Assembly: GCF_029784135.1 (NCBI RefSeq) | Contig: NC_073746.1 | Span: forward strand, 253,026,494-253,090,493 | DNA: 64,000 nt | Origin: Toxorhynchites rutilus septentrionalis | Lineage: Eukaryota; Arthropoda; Insecta; Diptera; Culicidae | Direction of reading: 5' to 3' | Shown: in pieces, positions 20,881 to 33,239 of the stretch | Layout of the letters: each line of letters opens with the position of its first letter | How positions within the stretch are numbered: the first letter of the stretch is position 1 | Translations under genes and position numbers: made by a program | Notes under the pieces: model-generated | Databases searched by the model: none | What the model was told of the DNA's origin: nothing | What the model saw: the letters and a program-made list of their open reading frames with translations, nothing else

Positions 20881-23800
20881 TCGTAGTCCCCTGAGTATCC
20901 TTAGTTGAATATGACTATGTCGAGCCCTGAAATCTACATTTAAAATTAGAGGCTAATGAACTGTGAAGTTTAAAGCAGTCTCTCAAATACAAACGAAATT
21001 GAAAAAGAACATTTCGAAATTCTGATTTTTTCATCCGGAAACTTATTGAGAGATGTGTTGCAAACCGTTCTTGAGCTTTTATTCGCATCATCTTAGAGAA
21101 GAAAAAAAAAGGCACCTCCAATAGCATATGACAGAGAGCACAAGATACCAAAGAATGAACAATACTATTCCACTGAGCTTTCTTTACTGCCCGATGTTCG
21201 TTCTGACAATCCAGGCGTTAAAGCAAGATTCGACGTGAGGCAAAACGGAGATTAGAATCATTGTTTTGACAGCTGGATCATCAAAGAAGAGAAACAGGGA
21301 GAGTTGGATCTACAAAGATGCATTATGTGTGTACTGTATCTTTCGGGAGGATGCTAAGCCGCCATCGTTATAGAAATCTTAACCTTATATTAAAAATGAA
21401 GTGCTTCGTGCGATTCCGTAGCAGTGATTTTAATTGCTAATCGAAAAAGGATGAAGGATGTGGGATTGGATACCACATCGTTTTCATACGGAAGTTATCC
21501 AACGGAATTATTGACTACAGGCCATTGCAAATGCTTGACATATTTGCATCAATATTGACTCCGAACAATAAGTAGCGATTTGGACATGAGCCCTGAGTGC
21601 GAGCCTAGCTTCATGCTGCCTACGCTCAATTTGTGTTGGCTGGGATAGGGTTGCCAGGGCCCTGGTATCTTACATCGGAAGAGCTGCTCAGGAGGAAATG
21701 GCACATACTTTATAGTTTGTTCAGTTGCGTTTTAAGAAAGGTGTTGATGGAATTGCTGTCAAAGGTATGCACGATACAAAAATGGATCGCAGAACAATGT
21801 CAAAGCAGACATCAGTCGTCGGTAACCTTCGGGTCAAAGTCCCTTATAAATAAAAACTGAACTGAATTCGTCGCCGGTGAACGTCGAATACTGCAAACGA
21901 CGCCCACATTTTTCCACGCATTCCGTTTGCTTGCTTACAGTGATCCCGAACGCTTTGTTCTTTCATTTTCACGGCTTCAGCATCAAAATAAAACGCGAAT
22001 TGCTATTGACGGATACAACACAGCTCTCTTTTTTTTGTTTATCCCACTCATCAAAAATCTGCCGTACGTTTTCATCACCCACACATTTGGTGCCCAGGTT
22101 CGAATATAATGTTCGTTCAGCGTTGACAATATGCCGGAAAAAAAGTTGCTTCGTGTTGTTCGCAAATGTGTAACTGGTCTCGAAAAAAAGATACGCAATA
22201 TCAGTTTGCTGAATGTACTCAAAAGTGGAAAAAATATTTGTTTATTGCACCGTATATAATTACAACGAAACTGAAAACGGTAAAAAAAAACAGTAATATT
22301 TCGTGATTTCGAAAAAAATGTATGAATAGATCGCAGGTGTATTAATACAAGTAACTCATGCATCACATGGTTTCCTTGAATAGAACAAAGAATGATTCTA
22401 CTCCAAGGAAATGGCATGCCGTTATCAATCAACAGTGCATTGTCCTATCCTCAGGCATCAGCGAATCATTTGGTGTTTGAAATCTATAAATTAACAAATT
22501 CAACAGCACGGCACGGGACTGACATATCTTAATCTTGTTGAAGAATCGAAAACGCGAAAAAAAATAAAACCACTAATAGCACTCATGCTGGGGTGAACTG
22601 CTCGCGAAATGCCATTTCGTTCGTGCCTACGGTGATTAATGCCTCCACCGCCGCAGCACACGTTTCAAAGTATTCCGATTAAGTCCTGACCGTATACGCA
22701 AATTGCCTGCCCGCATCTTGGCGCAGATACTGCCAGCGGCAACCACTTATTACTGACGCGTGCTTTGAGTCGCTACATCAAGAGGCAGCATTTTTCGATT
22801 GTTATCAGAACTGAGATGAAACAGTGCCGGTGGTTGGGGCGATTGAGGTGAACGACTAGCGTGGAAGCAGTCAATAATTCTTCAAAAAAAAAATTAACAA
22901 AGTATCGCATACTTAAAATAACAATAAGAGTATTGAAATTATAAATTCATTGGCTCTTTGTATACCATGTTATTTGCTATTTGAATTTATGTTATTAGTT
23001 TTTATCTTCAATGGCTACAAAAGTAATGTTGCTGAGTGGCGCTATATTTTTTTGAGACTAAACGATCTACATCCGCAAACCTTGTAACGTTTACGTCATT
23101 CATTATTCAATCTCAACAACTACGTCAACACATCTTTGCTGTTTATACCGATTTACCGTCTGGTTTCGAATGAATCAGCAAAACCCTAATGTGAGCTCTG
23201 CGATTTTTTAATTCAATGGATTATTTTTGGATTTACTGAATTTACGGGTTGTCTGAAAAATGACCCAAGTCACTTCTGCTTCGTTTATTTCGAGTAAAGT
23301 GTGGATCATTTAGAATCAGGCGATTGTAGCGATCCCAGTTGTCCGAATTGTAAAATTTTGATAGTATTTTGTTCATTGTAAAAATTCTTCATAGTCGCTT
23401 TTTCATAAGTTTATTATTAAAGCATGTTCGTCACATAATACAACAAGCAAGCGATAATGCTCAACTGAAGTTTTCTTTGCAAAAAAAGATGTTTAGAAAA
23501 TAATCTCCGGAAATTCGTACTGCCGAACCGAACTCTCTTGTCTCTTGACAGCTATTGAAAAGTCCTTCCAAATGTTATATATGTCATCGATATACGACAA
23601 CTTCAACTACAACGCATACGCAAATGGTGTCATCTGACGTTAAACATGACGTGGTGGGGCATTACTTGCAATCTTTTCACTTAGAGGCAAGAATTATTTC
23701 CTCACGGTTGATACGTAATTGCATTATTAATATTATACTGAAAGGGGAATATTATACTATGAGGAAGATTATTTAACTAGAAATGACTTCTGATTATTTT

Positions 23801-25105
23801 CTCATTCATACCAATATGTACCGTGCACCCTAATTCACCCTAATTCTCTCTCGACTCTCCAGTGTAAGTTCGCAATTAATCAATTACCATTGTATGGTTT
23901 TCAAATTACTGCCTACCAGTATTATTATCCACTGAGCGGGAAATTAATACGTCCTTCTCTGCCGCTCCAGCTGCGATACGATCTATGTGCGTTTTTTTCT
24001 GGCTCCATAAACTGCAAGCGATGTAGCCGACGCTGCAACATTGCAGTCGTCTCCCTCAGTACCGTTTCAGTTCATCCCAATTGTTGGGTGACAGAAGATC
24101 GCGTCCGGTTGCTCGGTTTAATTACGACGCACACTATTCAACAATGTTATGGTGAGCCGGTATCATGCACCGGACCGGACAACTGACGGGGAAGTGAATT
24201 ACGGCCGGATCAGCGACCAGCGGCCAGCGACGAAACACACCCTTTCCGCTTCGGTGAGGAGGCTGCAGGTACGACTAATTGACACGCTGAACTCGTTTTG
24301 ATTCAATCGCATCAAAATATATCGCGTGGCGTGGATCAAGTAATATCAGCCGTTGCTAAAGTGTCTGGGCCGCGCCACGTGGATGGTAATCGTTTTGGAA
24401 GACAACAGACCCAAAAACTTTAAACGAACTGAATAAAAGTGCATACCTGGTGCAGTACGTTTTGGGTAAAACCTGTTTTGTTTTTCATTAGTGACAGCAA
24501 CGAATAAATACTACACATTCACTGGCGGTATCGACAAAACTGTATGGGATTTATTTCACTATTGTTATATCCATCCCACTGACGAATATTATCGGTCACA
24601 TTTCAACTGTCGATTCTGGTGTTATTCGAATGTTTATATGCGTTACAAACAATCATAGTATATAAATAGACATATTCTATTCTGATTCTACTGTGCGGTG
24701 GACAGGTGAAACCACGTTCCCTCGGTTAACGTCATGTACTGTGGATTGCCGTCTGCCTCATCTTTGCGACAATTAGAAACTACGTTGACGCTGATGAGTG
24801 TTAATTTATTTGATAGTATTCAGTAAATGAAAGGGGACGAGCAACCGTATCAATCTATACTATCAAACGTTGTTTATGAGACTACCAATTATCATACTAA
24901 CAGCACCGCCTGTATCTTATCAGATTATGATGCGCCTGGAAATAACCCTAAATAAACTTAATAGTAACTTTGTGCTGAAAAAAAAACAATAATTTAAAAA
25001 AATAGAAATGTTGCAGCATCTGTTCTTTTTATAGGAAGAAAATTTCTTATAAATGAAGTCTTACTTCGCATTTTTTACAATCAACAACATATACAATCTA
25101 GATGA
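20881..25105. other. Unassigned interval, no supported gene
   Basis: The longest ORF is 149 codons on the minus strand (21983-22432), low in complexity and overlapped by opposite-strand ORFs. A GC-richer stretch at about 23950-24280 has a 98-codon ORF and a GTACGA splice-donor-like site, but no recognisable product. If the window holds a host exon it could be here, but nothing supports a call. Confidence 0.3.
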
Positions 25106-25107
25106 CT

Positions 25108-25325
25108 AGTTATCCATAAACATTCCCATCTAGCCTGTACTAGAAATGACTCAAATCACAGTACATATTCCCGAAGACGGATGGAGAGACTACAGTTTGT
25201 CATTAGATGAGATTTGGAATCGTGTTCTCATATGTTGTAGATTCGGATATCAAATAGAAACGAAAAGGTAAGGTCGCTTCCAGAATACAGCGAGAAACTT
25301 TGTTATCTCACGTCACTCGGCTGAA
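25108..25325 (+). repeat. Dispersed repeat shared with 42595-42800, copy 1
   Basis: Blocks TTCCCGAAGACGGATGGAG, TTTGTCATTAGATGAGATTT, GTGTTCTCATATGTT and AGCGAGAAACTTT occur in the same order and spacing at 42640-42775. The family was not identified and there is no ORF. Confidence 0.75.
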
Positions 25326-27060
25326 AGATACTAACGCTTACCATACCCCCAAATAATCTAATTGACGGGACGGAATTTGTTGGAGTTTTTGGATTTGTGG
25401 TGCCGATAGTGGACACGACTTCTGTTGACGATCCAAGGAAGAACAACTAATCGACCACTGGCCTAACTTGTAACTTGTCGATTACATACAGATTACAGAG
25501 GGATCTTGCAACGTTCAGCTCCTCTCACTAGCTTGAGCTTGAACTTGAAATTGGGTAGATTGTAAACTCCGTAAGTGCTCTCCGTGATTGACCTGAATCA
25601 GCGCAAATGCATAAAAACGCATTCAGCGGTGTTTGGGTGTAGAAAACCATTCTTACTGTGCAAGTTTTGGTGATTCGTACTATAACTAGTCTATAACGCC
25701 GGTTACAGTTCCTAGAAGAAGGGAAGGATTTATATTCTGATGTTCGCGACCAGAGAGATCGACTCTATAGCGTGGTTTTCCTGTGATTATCATGGAAGGA
25801 GATGGCAAGTGCTAATAATCATGAATCACTATGGTAAGTGTCGTGATTTTGTAAACGCTGACACTCCACATCTCGGTGGATTTCGAAAATAATATCTATT
25901 TCGACACGCGGCGACTGTTACGATCAACTCTTCTCGGTATCATATAAATAATCTGACACGCTTCGATCTTAAACCGGATAAGCCCTGCTTCGTGTTACAG
26001 TCGGGTATACAAAACCGCTATCGTTACATGTGTTGTTTCGACTATTTCCACGTCTATAAATTGATCACACTTATTGGCAAAATTTTTTGAAAATTTTAGA
26101 AATATTCTAAAAAAAAAATGGAAAATAGCTGGAAGAATCGATTTTTTTTCTCAATTTTGTTTATATTACCAATAAAAATTACGACATACAGTGACAGCGT
26201 AAGTAAATGACATTTTTAATTTACCTGTGATCATACATTTTAACATTATACTCATGTTATACATTTTGTGTCATTTTAACTAATCCTGATCTTGTTTTAG
26301 AGCACTTCCACGCCAAATGAGTCGAAAAACGGCAAATTTCGATGTCTCTTCCATTTGAATTTTGGCTACACTAGTCATAATTTTCATTATGATCAATTTA
26401 AATTACTACTGATTTTTTAAAAAGGCGTATTCAAAATAATTTTTTTCTAAAATTCGTTACACGATTGTTACCTGTAATTGGACATATCAACAAACACAAC
26501 ACAAACGAAAAACACTTTCACATAATTAAAGTTAAAACAGGAAAATCGTTGAAAATCTAACAAATAACCTTCAGAAAAGTGTGCGAAATATATAACCAAG
26601 TAAAATGAACTCAACTTTCGGAGTCTTTGATGAAAAATTTGCCTTCTTGAAGAGTAACAGTAAATAATAATTATATGAGTAAAGTATTAAAAAATGGTTG
26701 AAAACACTCCTAAAAATTTATCGTGTTGTAGAAACTCGCATTAAGGTATATTTACAAAAATGTCCAATTGAAGATTAAATGTCCAATCATTCGTGCTGCA
26801 TTACAGGCCTGTCCAATTAGAGACGAATCACTGCATAATGGAAATCATGTTTGTGGAACCTAAGAAAATGGATACTGCTGCTTGACATTACGACTAAGGT
26901 TCCGACATCGTATAGATATTTCACTAACACTATTTTTCATTATTTTAAAAACTTTGTACATTTTGAGAACGGTTAGTCATAGAATAAAACGTTATATATA
27001 ATTGTTTATGTCGAATTTTATGTAGATCCCATTTTTTATGTTATTTTTCATGAATACTTA
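25326..27060. other. Unassigned AT-rich interval
   Basis: No ORF of 60 codons or more is supported. Composition becomes very AT-rich after 26040. No repeats shared with other parts of the window were seen. Confidence 0.35.
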
Positions 27061-27064
27061 GGAT

Positions 27065-27600
27065 TTCACAATGTATTGAAATTTGATTAATTTTCAAAAA
27101 ATAATTTCTTCATTTTTTCCGACACGGTACCACTATACGCTAAACTTTGTTAAATTGGAAGAGGTTTCCAATGAAAATATATGAGGGGCTCAGAATGCAA
27201 GGGGTGTAAGTGACTTCATCGATTTCTCTTCATCAACATTTTATTTAGTAAATAACTCAACTGCAAAAACGTTCCAATTTAAGTTTGCTATAGAATCTGA
27301 TAGATGAGGTTCTGACCTATCTTCCACATTGTCAAATACAGCTGGGAATGTATTTGCAGCTAAGTTATGACCAAAAGAGAGAGTCGATGAGAGAAAACGA
27401 TCAAATCACTTACACCCCTTTCATTCTAAGCTCCTCATATAAAAGAATAACGAAGGGGTGGTGATTTGAGATATAAATGTTTTTAACATTAAATTCAATT
27501 TTTAGTGAGATTTTCTGCATTTAAAATGTTATTTTCGTAAATAGTTCATTGATTTTCCAACAACTTTGTCAAACATCATATTTTAATCAGACATCTGAAT
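27065..27600 (+). repeat. Dispersed repeat family shared with 51770-52565, copy 1
   Basis: Blocks CTTCATTTT, ACGGTACCACT, AACTTTGTTAAAT, GTTTTTAACATTAAATT, then TCCAACAACTTTGTCAAAC and ATCATA match the 51.8-kb copy in order. This copy carries a MITE at 27180-27439 where the other has none. The other carries a SINE at 52011-52499 where this one has none. Confidence 0.8.
27180..27439. mobile_element. MITE, 260 bp, TIR TATGAGGRGCT
   Basis: The left end TATGAGGGGCTCAGAATG and the complement of the right end, TATGAGGAGCTTAGAATG, are inverted repeats. They continue for about 20 more bases through AAGGGGTGTAAGTGA. TA flanks both sides (27178-27179 and 27440-27441), suggesting the Tc1/mariner superfamily, although the short AT-rich flank makes the exact boundary uncertain. 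There is no ORF, and the 51.8-kb paralogue lacks it. Confidence 0.82.
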
Positions 27601-27659
27601 GTTGAGTTAGTTTTTTTGAAGGAAAGATTAATGATTTTGAAAACGCTATGTAGAAATTC

Positions 27660-28505
27660 AATTCGTATTCAATTTGAAATGACTTTTGGCTTCTTCACGC
27701 AGTTTCTCCGCCAACATGACTCAACAGTCAGTCAGGCGTTTAGTCGCTATCTCTCTCTCTCTACGACTCGACTATCTCATTTTATTCTTCCCCGTCAAGG
27801 GGGCTTCATTGCATTTTGAAGTGACACCCCTCAAAATGAATTCCGTTCTGTCTCATGTAACACATATGCATATGTCGATGTTTGAGTTCAACGTGGTTTG
27901 ACATATACTACAGGTGAGCTATATTTTTTGTACCATACACAAAAATTACTCACACGTATAAAATAGCGTGCAGTGTTGTGTTCAGAACCACTGACAATTT
28001 TGTTAACCCATTTTTCTGTATGTTTTTTTTTTTTTGTTTTTTTCTAAAAAAAAAAAATTTTGTTTGTATTTGTTTTGTTTGTATTCCTCCTAAATTTTGT
28101 TTGTATTCCTCCCAAACTGCACACTATTTTGCATGCTATTTACTAATACTAACGTGAGGACTTTATAGCATACCTGATAACTACATCAGTTTGTTGGTTT
28201 GATTTCACAATGGGTAAACAGTAAACTGTCCATTAATGGTGTAACTACTTTTTTGTATCAGAAATCAAGTTTTCGTTTCACTTTCTATGAACGTAAAAAT
28301 AAGATTGTGTACGCGGGAGAGAGATTCGTGTCAGGGGGAAGTAGAAATGTGGATTGAAGTCAGTTGAATGAAGAGGCAGATTTGTATTCATTAGTCACGT
28401 CAATTAGAATGAGTATTGACGCTCGTCAATTCATTTCTAGTCAATTCAATACACGTTGACGGCGAATGCTGAAGTGGTGCTAGTCGTAACGAAGCGACTG
28501 AGAGG
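27660..28505 (+). repeat. Left arm of a long inverted repeat
   Basis: Segments 27778-27905 and 28195-28505 pair, as reverse complement, with 31150 back to 30745. Shared blocks include GATTGTGTACGCGGG, GGATTGAAGTCAG, GAAGAGGCAGATT and GTCAATTAGAAT. The stretch 27905-28190, with a poly-T/poly-A run and repeated TTTGTTTGTATTCCTCC, is extra in this arm. The outer part (27660-27790) recurs inverted at 20730-20880. Confidence 0.8.
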
Positions 28506-28734
28506 AGAGTCGATATTCATTTTTCATCTTCGAAGAATTGTATATCATTTTCAATTTGTTTATCCACCCCCTACCAATTTACTTTTGTTTTGTTTTTCTG
28601 GTGAAAATTAGGTTTAATTGGATGAGTGTTCCTCCATAATTTATGTTTATTTATCACATTGCCATTTAAAATACGGCGTTTATGGTGGTGGTGGTTATAA
28701 CTCACCAGCTAAGCGATCGGGCGTCCTTCAAAAA

Positions 28735-29120
28735 TAACTGGCCGAATTGACAGAGCTATCACGAAGAAGGCGGAGCTGGACCGTGGTCTATTAGCTCCGG
28801 GAATTGAGAAACAGAGCGAGAGCGATTTTTCTACTTAAATGACATCACAATCCGTACGAAATTTTCTTCAAAAGAAAGGTCTCAAGGAGTAGCACTTAAG
28901 AAGCCATGATTGCCCGCAAAAAAACTCAAAAAAAGATTGAAGTACGCCCAGGACCACATTTTATGGAACAGTGATGTCTGGAATAAGGTGATTTGGTGAG
29001 ATGAGACAAAAGTAATGCTATTTGGGTATGATGGTATCACAAGAAAATGGCGGCGAACCGGTGAATGTTTGAAAAAGGAGTGTTTGCAGCTAGAGGGCAT
29101 AACAGCATCATAACACATGT
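28735..29120 (+). pseudogene. Tc1-like transposase fragment
   Basis: The plus strand reads GRIDRAITKKAELDRG, then SVRNFLQKKGLK, then KLKKRLKYAQDHILWNSD and VWNKVIW, a stop, then DETKVMLFGYDGITRKWRR. This is the end of the DNA-binding domain and the first catalytic block of a Tc1 transposase: the usual S-D-E motif has a TGA where the serine codon stands. The fragment stops after ECLKKECLQ, so the second and third catalytic residues are absent. It lies inside the region bounded by the 27.7/31.1-kb inverted repeats, in which it was probably inserted. No TIRs were recognised. Confidence 0.8.
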
Positions 29121-29573
29121 GCGCATTATCACGTCATTCATTGGCTCTTTCGCTGAAACGGCGGGAAAATTAAATTCCGTCGCATCCCCAAGAACATGAA
29201 AATTAATTAAGTTCATGTGGCTGACGTGCAAAATTGCCACTCATTTGGCGGGTTCGAGTGAAAAGCCGCTCGCATGGTGAACTCGGATCATGTCAGCGAC
29301 ACTCGTGGGGGTGCGGATTTATGGTGTTAGCACCAACGTTGAGGAACAAAAATCAACTGTAGCGGAAATCAAAGTGCATACTTTCCACAATGAAAAATAT
29401 GAAATATATTATTTTTCCCTTCTGACAAACGACAAATAGAACTCAGTTGTAATAAAACCCATATCGTTTCTTTTACGTGAAGGTAAAAAAACGTTTGATT
29501 ACGTGACAAATGACACAATCCTTCATTCAAAGTATTCGCTTCTCCTAAACTGTGGACTTTTGCATCAACCCAG
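29121..29573. other. Unassigned interval
   Basis: There is a GC-richer half (29121-29350) and an AT-rich half. Minus-strand ORFs of 67-78 codons are shadows or chance. No repeat relation was seen. Confidence 0.3.
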
Positions 29574-30135
29574 TTATCGAGCAAAAATTTGGTAAAATCG
29601 GTTCGGTTTTAAATCGGATTTTCGTAAAATCTGAATATTGTTATCATATTCGTTGTTGTTCTGGTCGTCAGAGGCCGATGTCGGGGATGTTCTTTTTATG
29701 ACGTTTTGGCAAATCTTGTTATCGTAGCTTAACAAGTTTTCAGTTTCCTCAGAATCATTCTCTTGTAAGTTGTATAATTTTGTGGTTTCTGATCGATACC
29801 AAAGTGCAGTTGCAAAGTGCGATTCGCACGGCGAAATCATTGCTTCAGCACAACGTAATTCACAACGCAATTACCTAGATATTATTCATCATAACCATAT
29901 ACTCATATATTGGGTCATCGCCTTCATATATCTTTGGAAAATATAAACAGCACCAGTTGCATCCATCGTTCCGATGATTGCTGCTGCAATCTCCTGCATC
30001 GTAACGATATCTTGCCTCAGGCTTACTAAGAGAACATTGCACCTTCAAATTCCTTATATGTTCACTTTTGTCGAAACGGGCACAGCCATTCATATAATAA
30101 GCAGCATTTTCAGTATCGCTGCATCGCCTCTCCAC
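29574..30135 (-). other. Two adjacent unidentified ORFs, the upstream one cysteine-rich
   Basis: Two minus-strand ORFs (29875-30135, about 86 codons, then 29574-29870, about 98 codons in a frame shifted by one base) lie end to end with only a few bases between. The first has spaced cysteines (RRCSD, NGCARF, VQCSLS, GDCSS, DGCNWCC) and acidic/aromatic residues (YEGDDPIYEY). It lacks an in-frame ATG at its start and is preceded by a TAA, so if coding it would be an internal exon or a decayed gene. The second is rich in Asn, Asp and Ser. I do not recognise either. Composition is less biased than in the neighbouring chance ORFs, which is the only reason to list them. Confidence 0.25.
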
Positions 30136-30243
30136 TTACTTTGTATCGTCGTATCAACAGCGAATGCACGCTCTAAAATGTATTATATTTTATCCCCTAC
30201 CCCTATGATTACTATTATTACTACCTATGATGGTTCGGATTAA

Positions 30244-30744
30244 AAAAACACACAATCATTTATCAATTACAGTTTCGCACCAGTTGACACTAATTGCATA
30301 ACTACGCGAATCGCGTCCACTATTAGGTGTAGAATAAACGCCGAAAGTGTGTCATGCACGATCTGAAAAGTAGCAAACGGAGAATGGGAAAAATAAGTAC
30401 ACGATCATTATAATAATCCTTTTCAAGCAATGGTACGTCTAGCTGTAACTGCTTCTGGACAGTGAGAAACTTCTACTGTAAGGCCATATTTTAATTCATT
30501 CGATGTGATGTTTGATATTTGGAGAAACGAAAACAAGTGCACCGATCTGCTTAGGTCTAACTTGTGCTGACGAGTTCGACCATTTTGAATGTTCATTTAA
30601 TTTTTGATTGCAGCTCTGCTTGCACGTATTTTGGCTCACCTTCGATTTTTGCCTATTCCAAAAAAATAATCAGCGAATCTTTGTAAAATTTTGTATGAAC
30701 AATAAAATTGAGTGCGCGGATGCATTCCGGTTGTTGACTGCGGC
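30244..30744. other. Unassigned interval
   Basis: No ORF or repeat could be supported between the unidentified ORFs and the right inverted-repeat arm. Confidence 0.3.
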
Positions 30745-31150
30745 ATATGGTGTAGTAGTAGGACTACTTCGTCGTTCGCCATCAACATGACAACAACATC
30801 AGTCATCCTCGTTCCTAACGCTCGTCATTTTACATTTCAATTATAGGAAATGGTTATTCTAATTGACATGACGAATGAATATGAATCTGCCTCTTCGTTC
30901 AACCTGACTTCAATCCACCACTACTACTCCACTCCGAAATGTACCTCGTTGCCCGCGTACACAATCTTGTTTTAACGTCCACATAAAGTGAAACGAATAC
31001 TTGATTTCTGAAGCAAAAAAGTAGTTACATCATTAATGGAAGGCCCCATTGCTTACCCACCGTGAACTCAAACATGATACATGGGAGAGAGAGAAACGAA
31101 TTCAGTCAGGGAGAGTCACTTCAATATGCATTTGACGGTCAAGAATGAAA
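30745..31150 (-). repeat. Right arm of the long inverted repeat
   Basis: This is the reverse complement of 27778-27905 plus 28195-28505. It ends at about 31150 (GTCAAGAATGAAATGG), next to the reverse transcriptase remnant. Arm-to-arm divergence is visible, so the structure is old. Confidence 0.8.
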
Positions 31151-31850
31151 TGGATAAACTTTTTTTTGCATACTGCATATACCTCAGGCATCGGATCAGG
31201 GAGACCTGAAGCTTCCGTGCGTTCTCTGCTGATACGCCCCACGTCTGACAAGTGTAAAGCAGCACTGATTTCACTTTAGAATTAAAGATCCGGATGTTGG
31301 TGCCATTTGACACAATGTGGGTGTCAAGTTCGTCTGGCTGACATTAATTCTCAGGTCAGCCGCGAAAGAGCATTCGGCCAGGTCGTCAAGCTTACTCAGC
31401 CTTGCCTAACACCAGCCGCGACCCGGATTGGGGCCCCGTTGTGCAAGACTCTGTACGCAAAGGTCTCGTACTGCGCTGACACTAGGTTGACTAGTTCATC
31501 CGAAACTACCTTGAGTCTCAGGGCGCTCCGGAAGTTATCGTAGTTGAGGCGGTCTAAAGCTTTCTCGTAATCGATGAACACCAGGTAAAGGGTCGGTACA
31601 GGTCCTACCAGCTCTTCTCTTCTTCTTCTCAGCTCTATCTTCTCCTTAACATGGTTGAGGATTAGCTTCCACAGGACATCAAGACATACGCACAACAGCA
31701 CTATGTCTCGCCAGTTGTCACATTCGGTTGTCAGGTCCCCTTCCTTTGGGACCTTGAGAAGGATGCCTGCCCGCTCGCTAAAGCTCGGTCGGACCTAACT
31801 TTTTTTGATTCTTCATTATAGAGACTTTCAGCCGTAGGCTGCTTCATCTC
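31116..31850 (-). pseudogene. Non-LTR retrotransposon reverse transcriptase pseudogene
   Basis: The minus strand from 31850 downward reads EGDLTTECDNWRDIVLL, then VLWKLILNHVKEKIE, then a deletion, then LYLVFIDYEKALDRLNYDN, VSDELVNLVSAQYETF and IRVAAGVRQG. These are the fingers and palm blocks of a LINE reverse transcriptase: FIDYEKAFD carries the first catalytic aspartate and GVRQGC is the next conserved block. The catalytic YADD-type motif is deleted, since the sequence jumps to KLDDLAECSFAADLRINV. After a frameshift, NSKVKSVLLYTCQTWGVSA and ARKLQVSLIRCLRY give the thumb/C-terminal block. The overall pattern resembles the RTE-like group; clade assignment is tentative. The 5' endonuclease is not present. 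Confidence 0.88.
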
Positions 31851-32109
31851 TTATTCGGACCTAGTTAAAGAATCGTATCATATGTTTCAAACTAACCGGG
31901 CAATAAGTGGAACACAGGTTTGTGTGCGAGAGACCGCTGCTTTCGACGGCGGGTCGGCGGTCGGCTTGGGCCGCCTCGATTCCTTATCCTCGTTAAATGG
32001 GGATTTCGTCCCCATTATATTACCTCAGAATAAATTCCGAAAAATGAAAACGAAAAAAAATTGCGAAAAGAGAATATTTGCGAAGTAAGTAAGCTGTCGC
32101 TAGTGTATA

Positions 32110-32280
32110 AGTATTGCATCTCCTCTGAGGAAACATTCTTTGTGTGGACACCGACTGGACAACATCGTTGCTGGACGAGCTGGACGGCGAGGGATCGAGT
32201 GCCTATCTCAAGGCAAGAGGGCGGAGGTGGTAGCGCTGGAGTAGAGTAATAGAGTAGAGTAGAGTTTTCAAAGGGCCTTT
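32110..32280 (+). repeat. Leader-like fragment of the satellite-associated element
   Basis: ACAACATCGTTGCTGGACG and GGACGGCGAGGGATCGA parallel the leader (3664-3712: ACAACATCGTTGCCTAACG and GGACGGCGAAGGATCGA). The fragment ends in a GAGTA-rich simple run at about 32245-32265. Confidence 0.65.
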
Positions 32281-33239
32281 CTCAAGGCTAGAGACGAATG
32301 AACTGCAAAAGTTTAAAGTCTCTATAATACAAGACCTTCCATCCTTCCCTGAGGAAAATTCTCAGAATCTTTCTGTGCCCGAAACAACGAAGGTCGCTTA
32401 TTCTGCTCGTTTTGTGTTTTATGTTTCGCCTCGAGCTGTGAACGCTAGCGAATTTATCACCTGAAGTGTATTTCGATGTTTCATTTTTATCGCTGCAACT
32501 GTGTGCATCAGTTAGACGCGTGTTTGATGCTTGTTGGATGGCGATGCACGGAAGATGCCTCTCGTTAAATACTCAGGCCAATTAGTGTATTGATCTCGCA
32601 AAGGCAAGAAAGAATCGTTGCTTCTCGAAATTATTCTACAAAACCACGCAAGCCATTTAACATTTTCATGGTACCCGGAACTTTTTACTAAAGAGTGATT
32701 TATGAAATTTCGGTGTATTCGCAAATAATATCCGAAATGATAAACCAAAAAATTTAAAAAAAAATTGCGTAGTCCTACGTCCTTAGCGGTCGTGTCTCGG
32801 ATACAGCCCCTCGATTTTTTCATTTAATCTGCAATGGTACCAAATGGTGTCAAATTATTTCCGCTAATGATAGTTCTTATACCTCGAGGTAATTGAGAAA
32901 AAACTGGGTATATTTTTTATGAAAAAAAATTACTTCAAACATTCTTCGATATTTAATAATAAGGCTTCAGAGAAAAAAATGTTTTACTTATCATTCATTT
33001 AGTAAGAGATAATTATTTTCTTTCGGCGTAGGACTACGTCTTTCATTTGTATACTGCAGTGTAAGTTCAAAGTTTCGAATACATTTCGAGCGTTACGGTG
33101 GAGTAACAAGATTTTGATCGTTAATACCTCCTAAACAACTGAACGAAATGGTATGATAAACACTCAATTCGAAAGATAAATTGTCTACGTGTTATATGCT
33201 TATTACTTATTGAAAAACTTGTTTCAAAAGCTTCAAAAT
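32281..33239. other. Unassigned interval with GTCCTACGTC/GACGTAGGAC-like motifs
   Basis: AGTCCTACGTCC with GGTCGTGTCTCGGATACA lies at about 32771-32812 and TAGGACTACGTCTTTCATTT at about 33030. Both motifs recur near 63660 and, complemented, near 63890. This suggests a fragmentary dispersed element. A 103-codon minus ORF overlaps it and is not supported. Confidence 0.4.

Noticed and set aside
21983..22432. 149-codon minus-strand ORF
   Set aside because: Low-complexity Phe/Arg/Ser-rich translation of AT-rich DNA with overlapping plus-strand ORFs; no motif.
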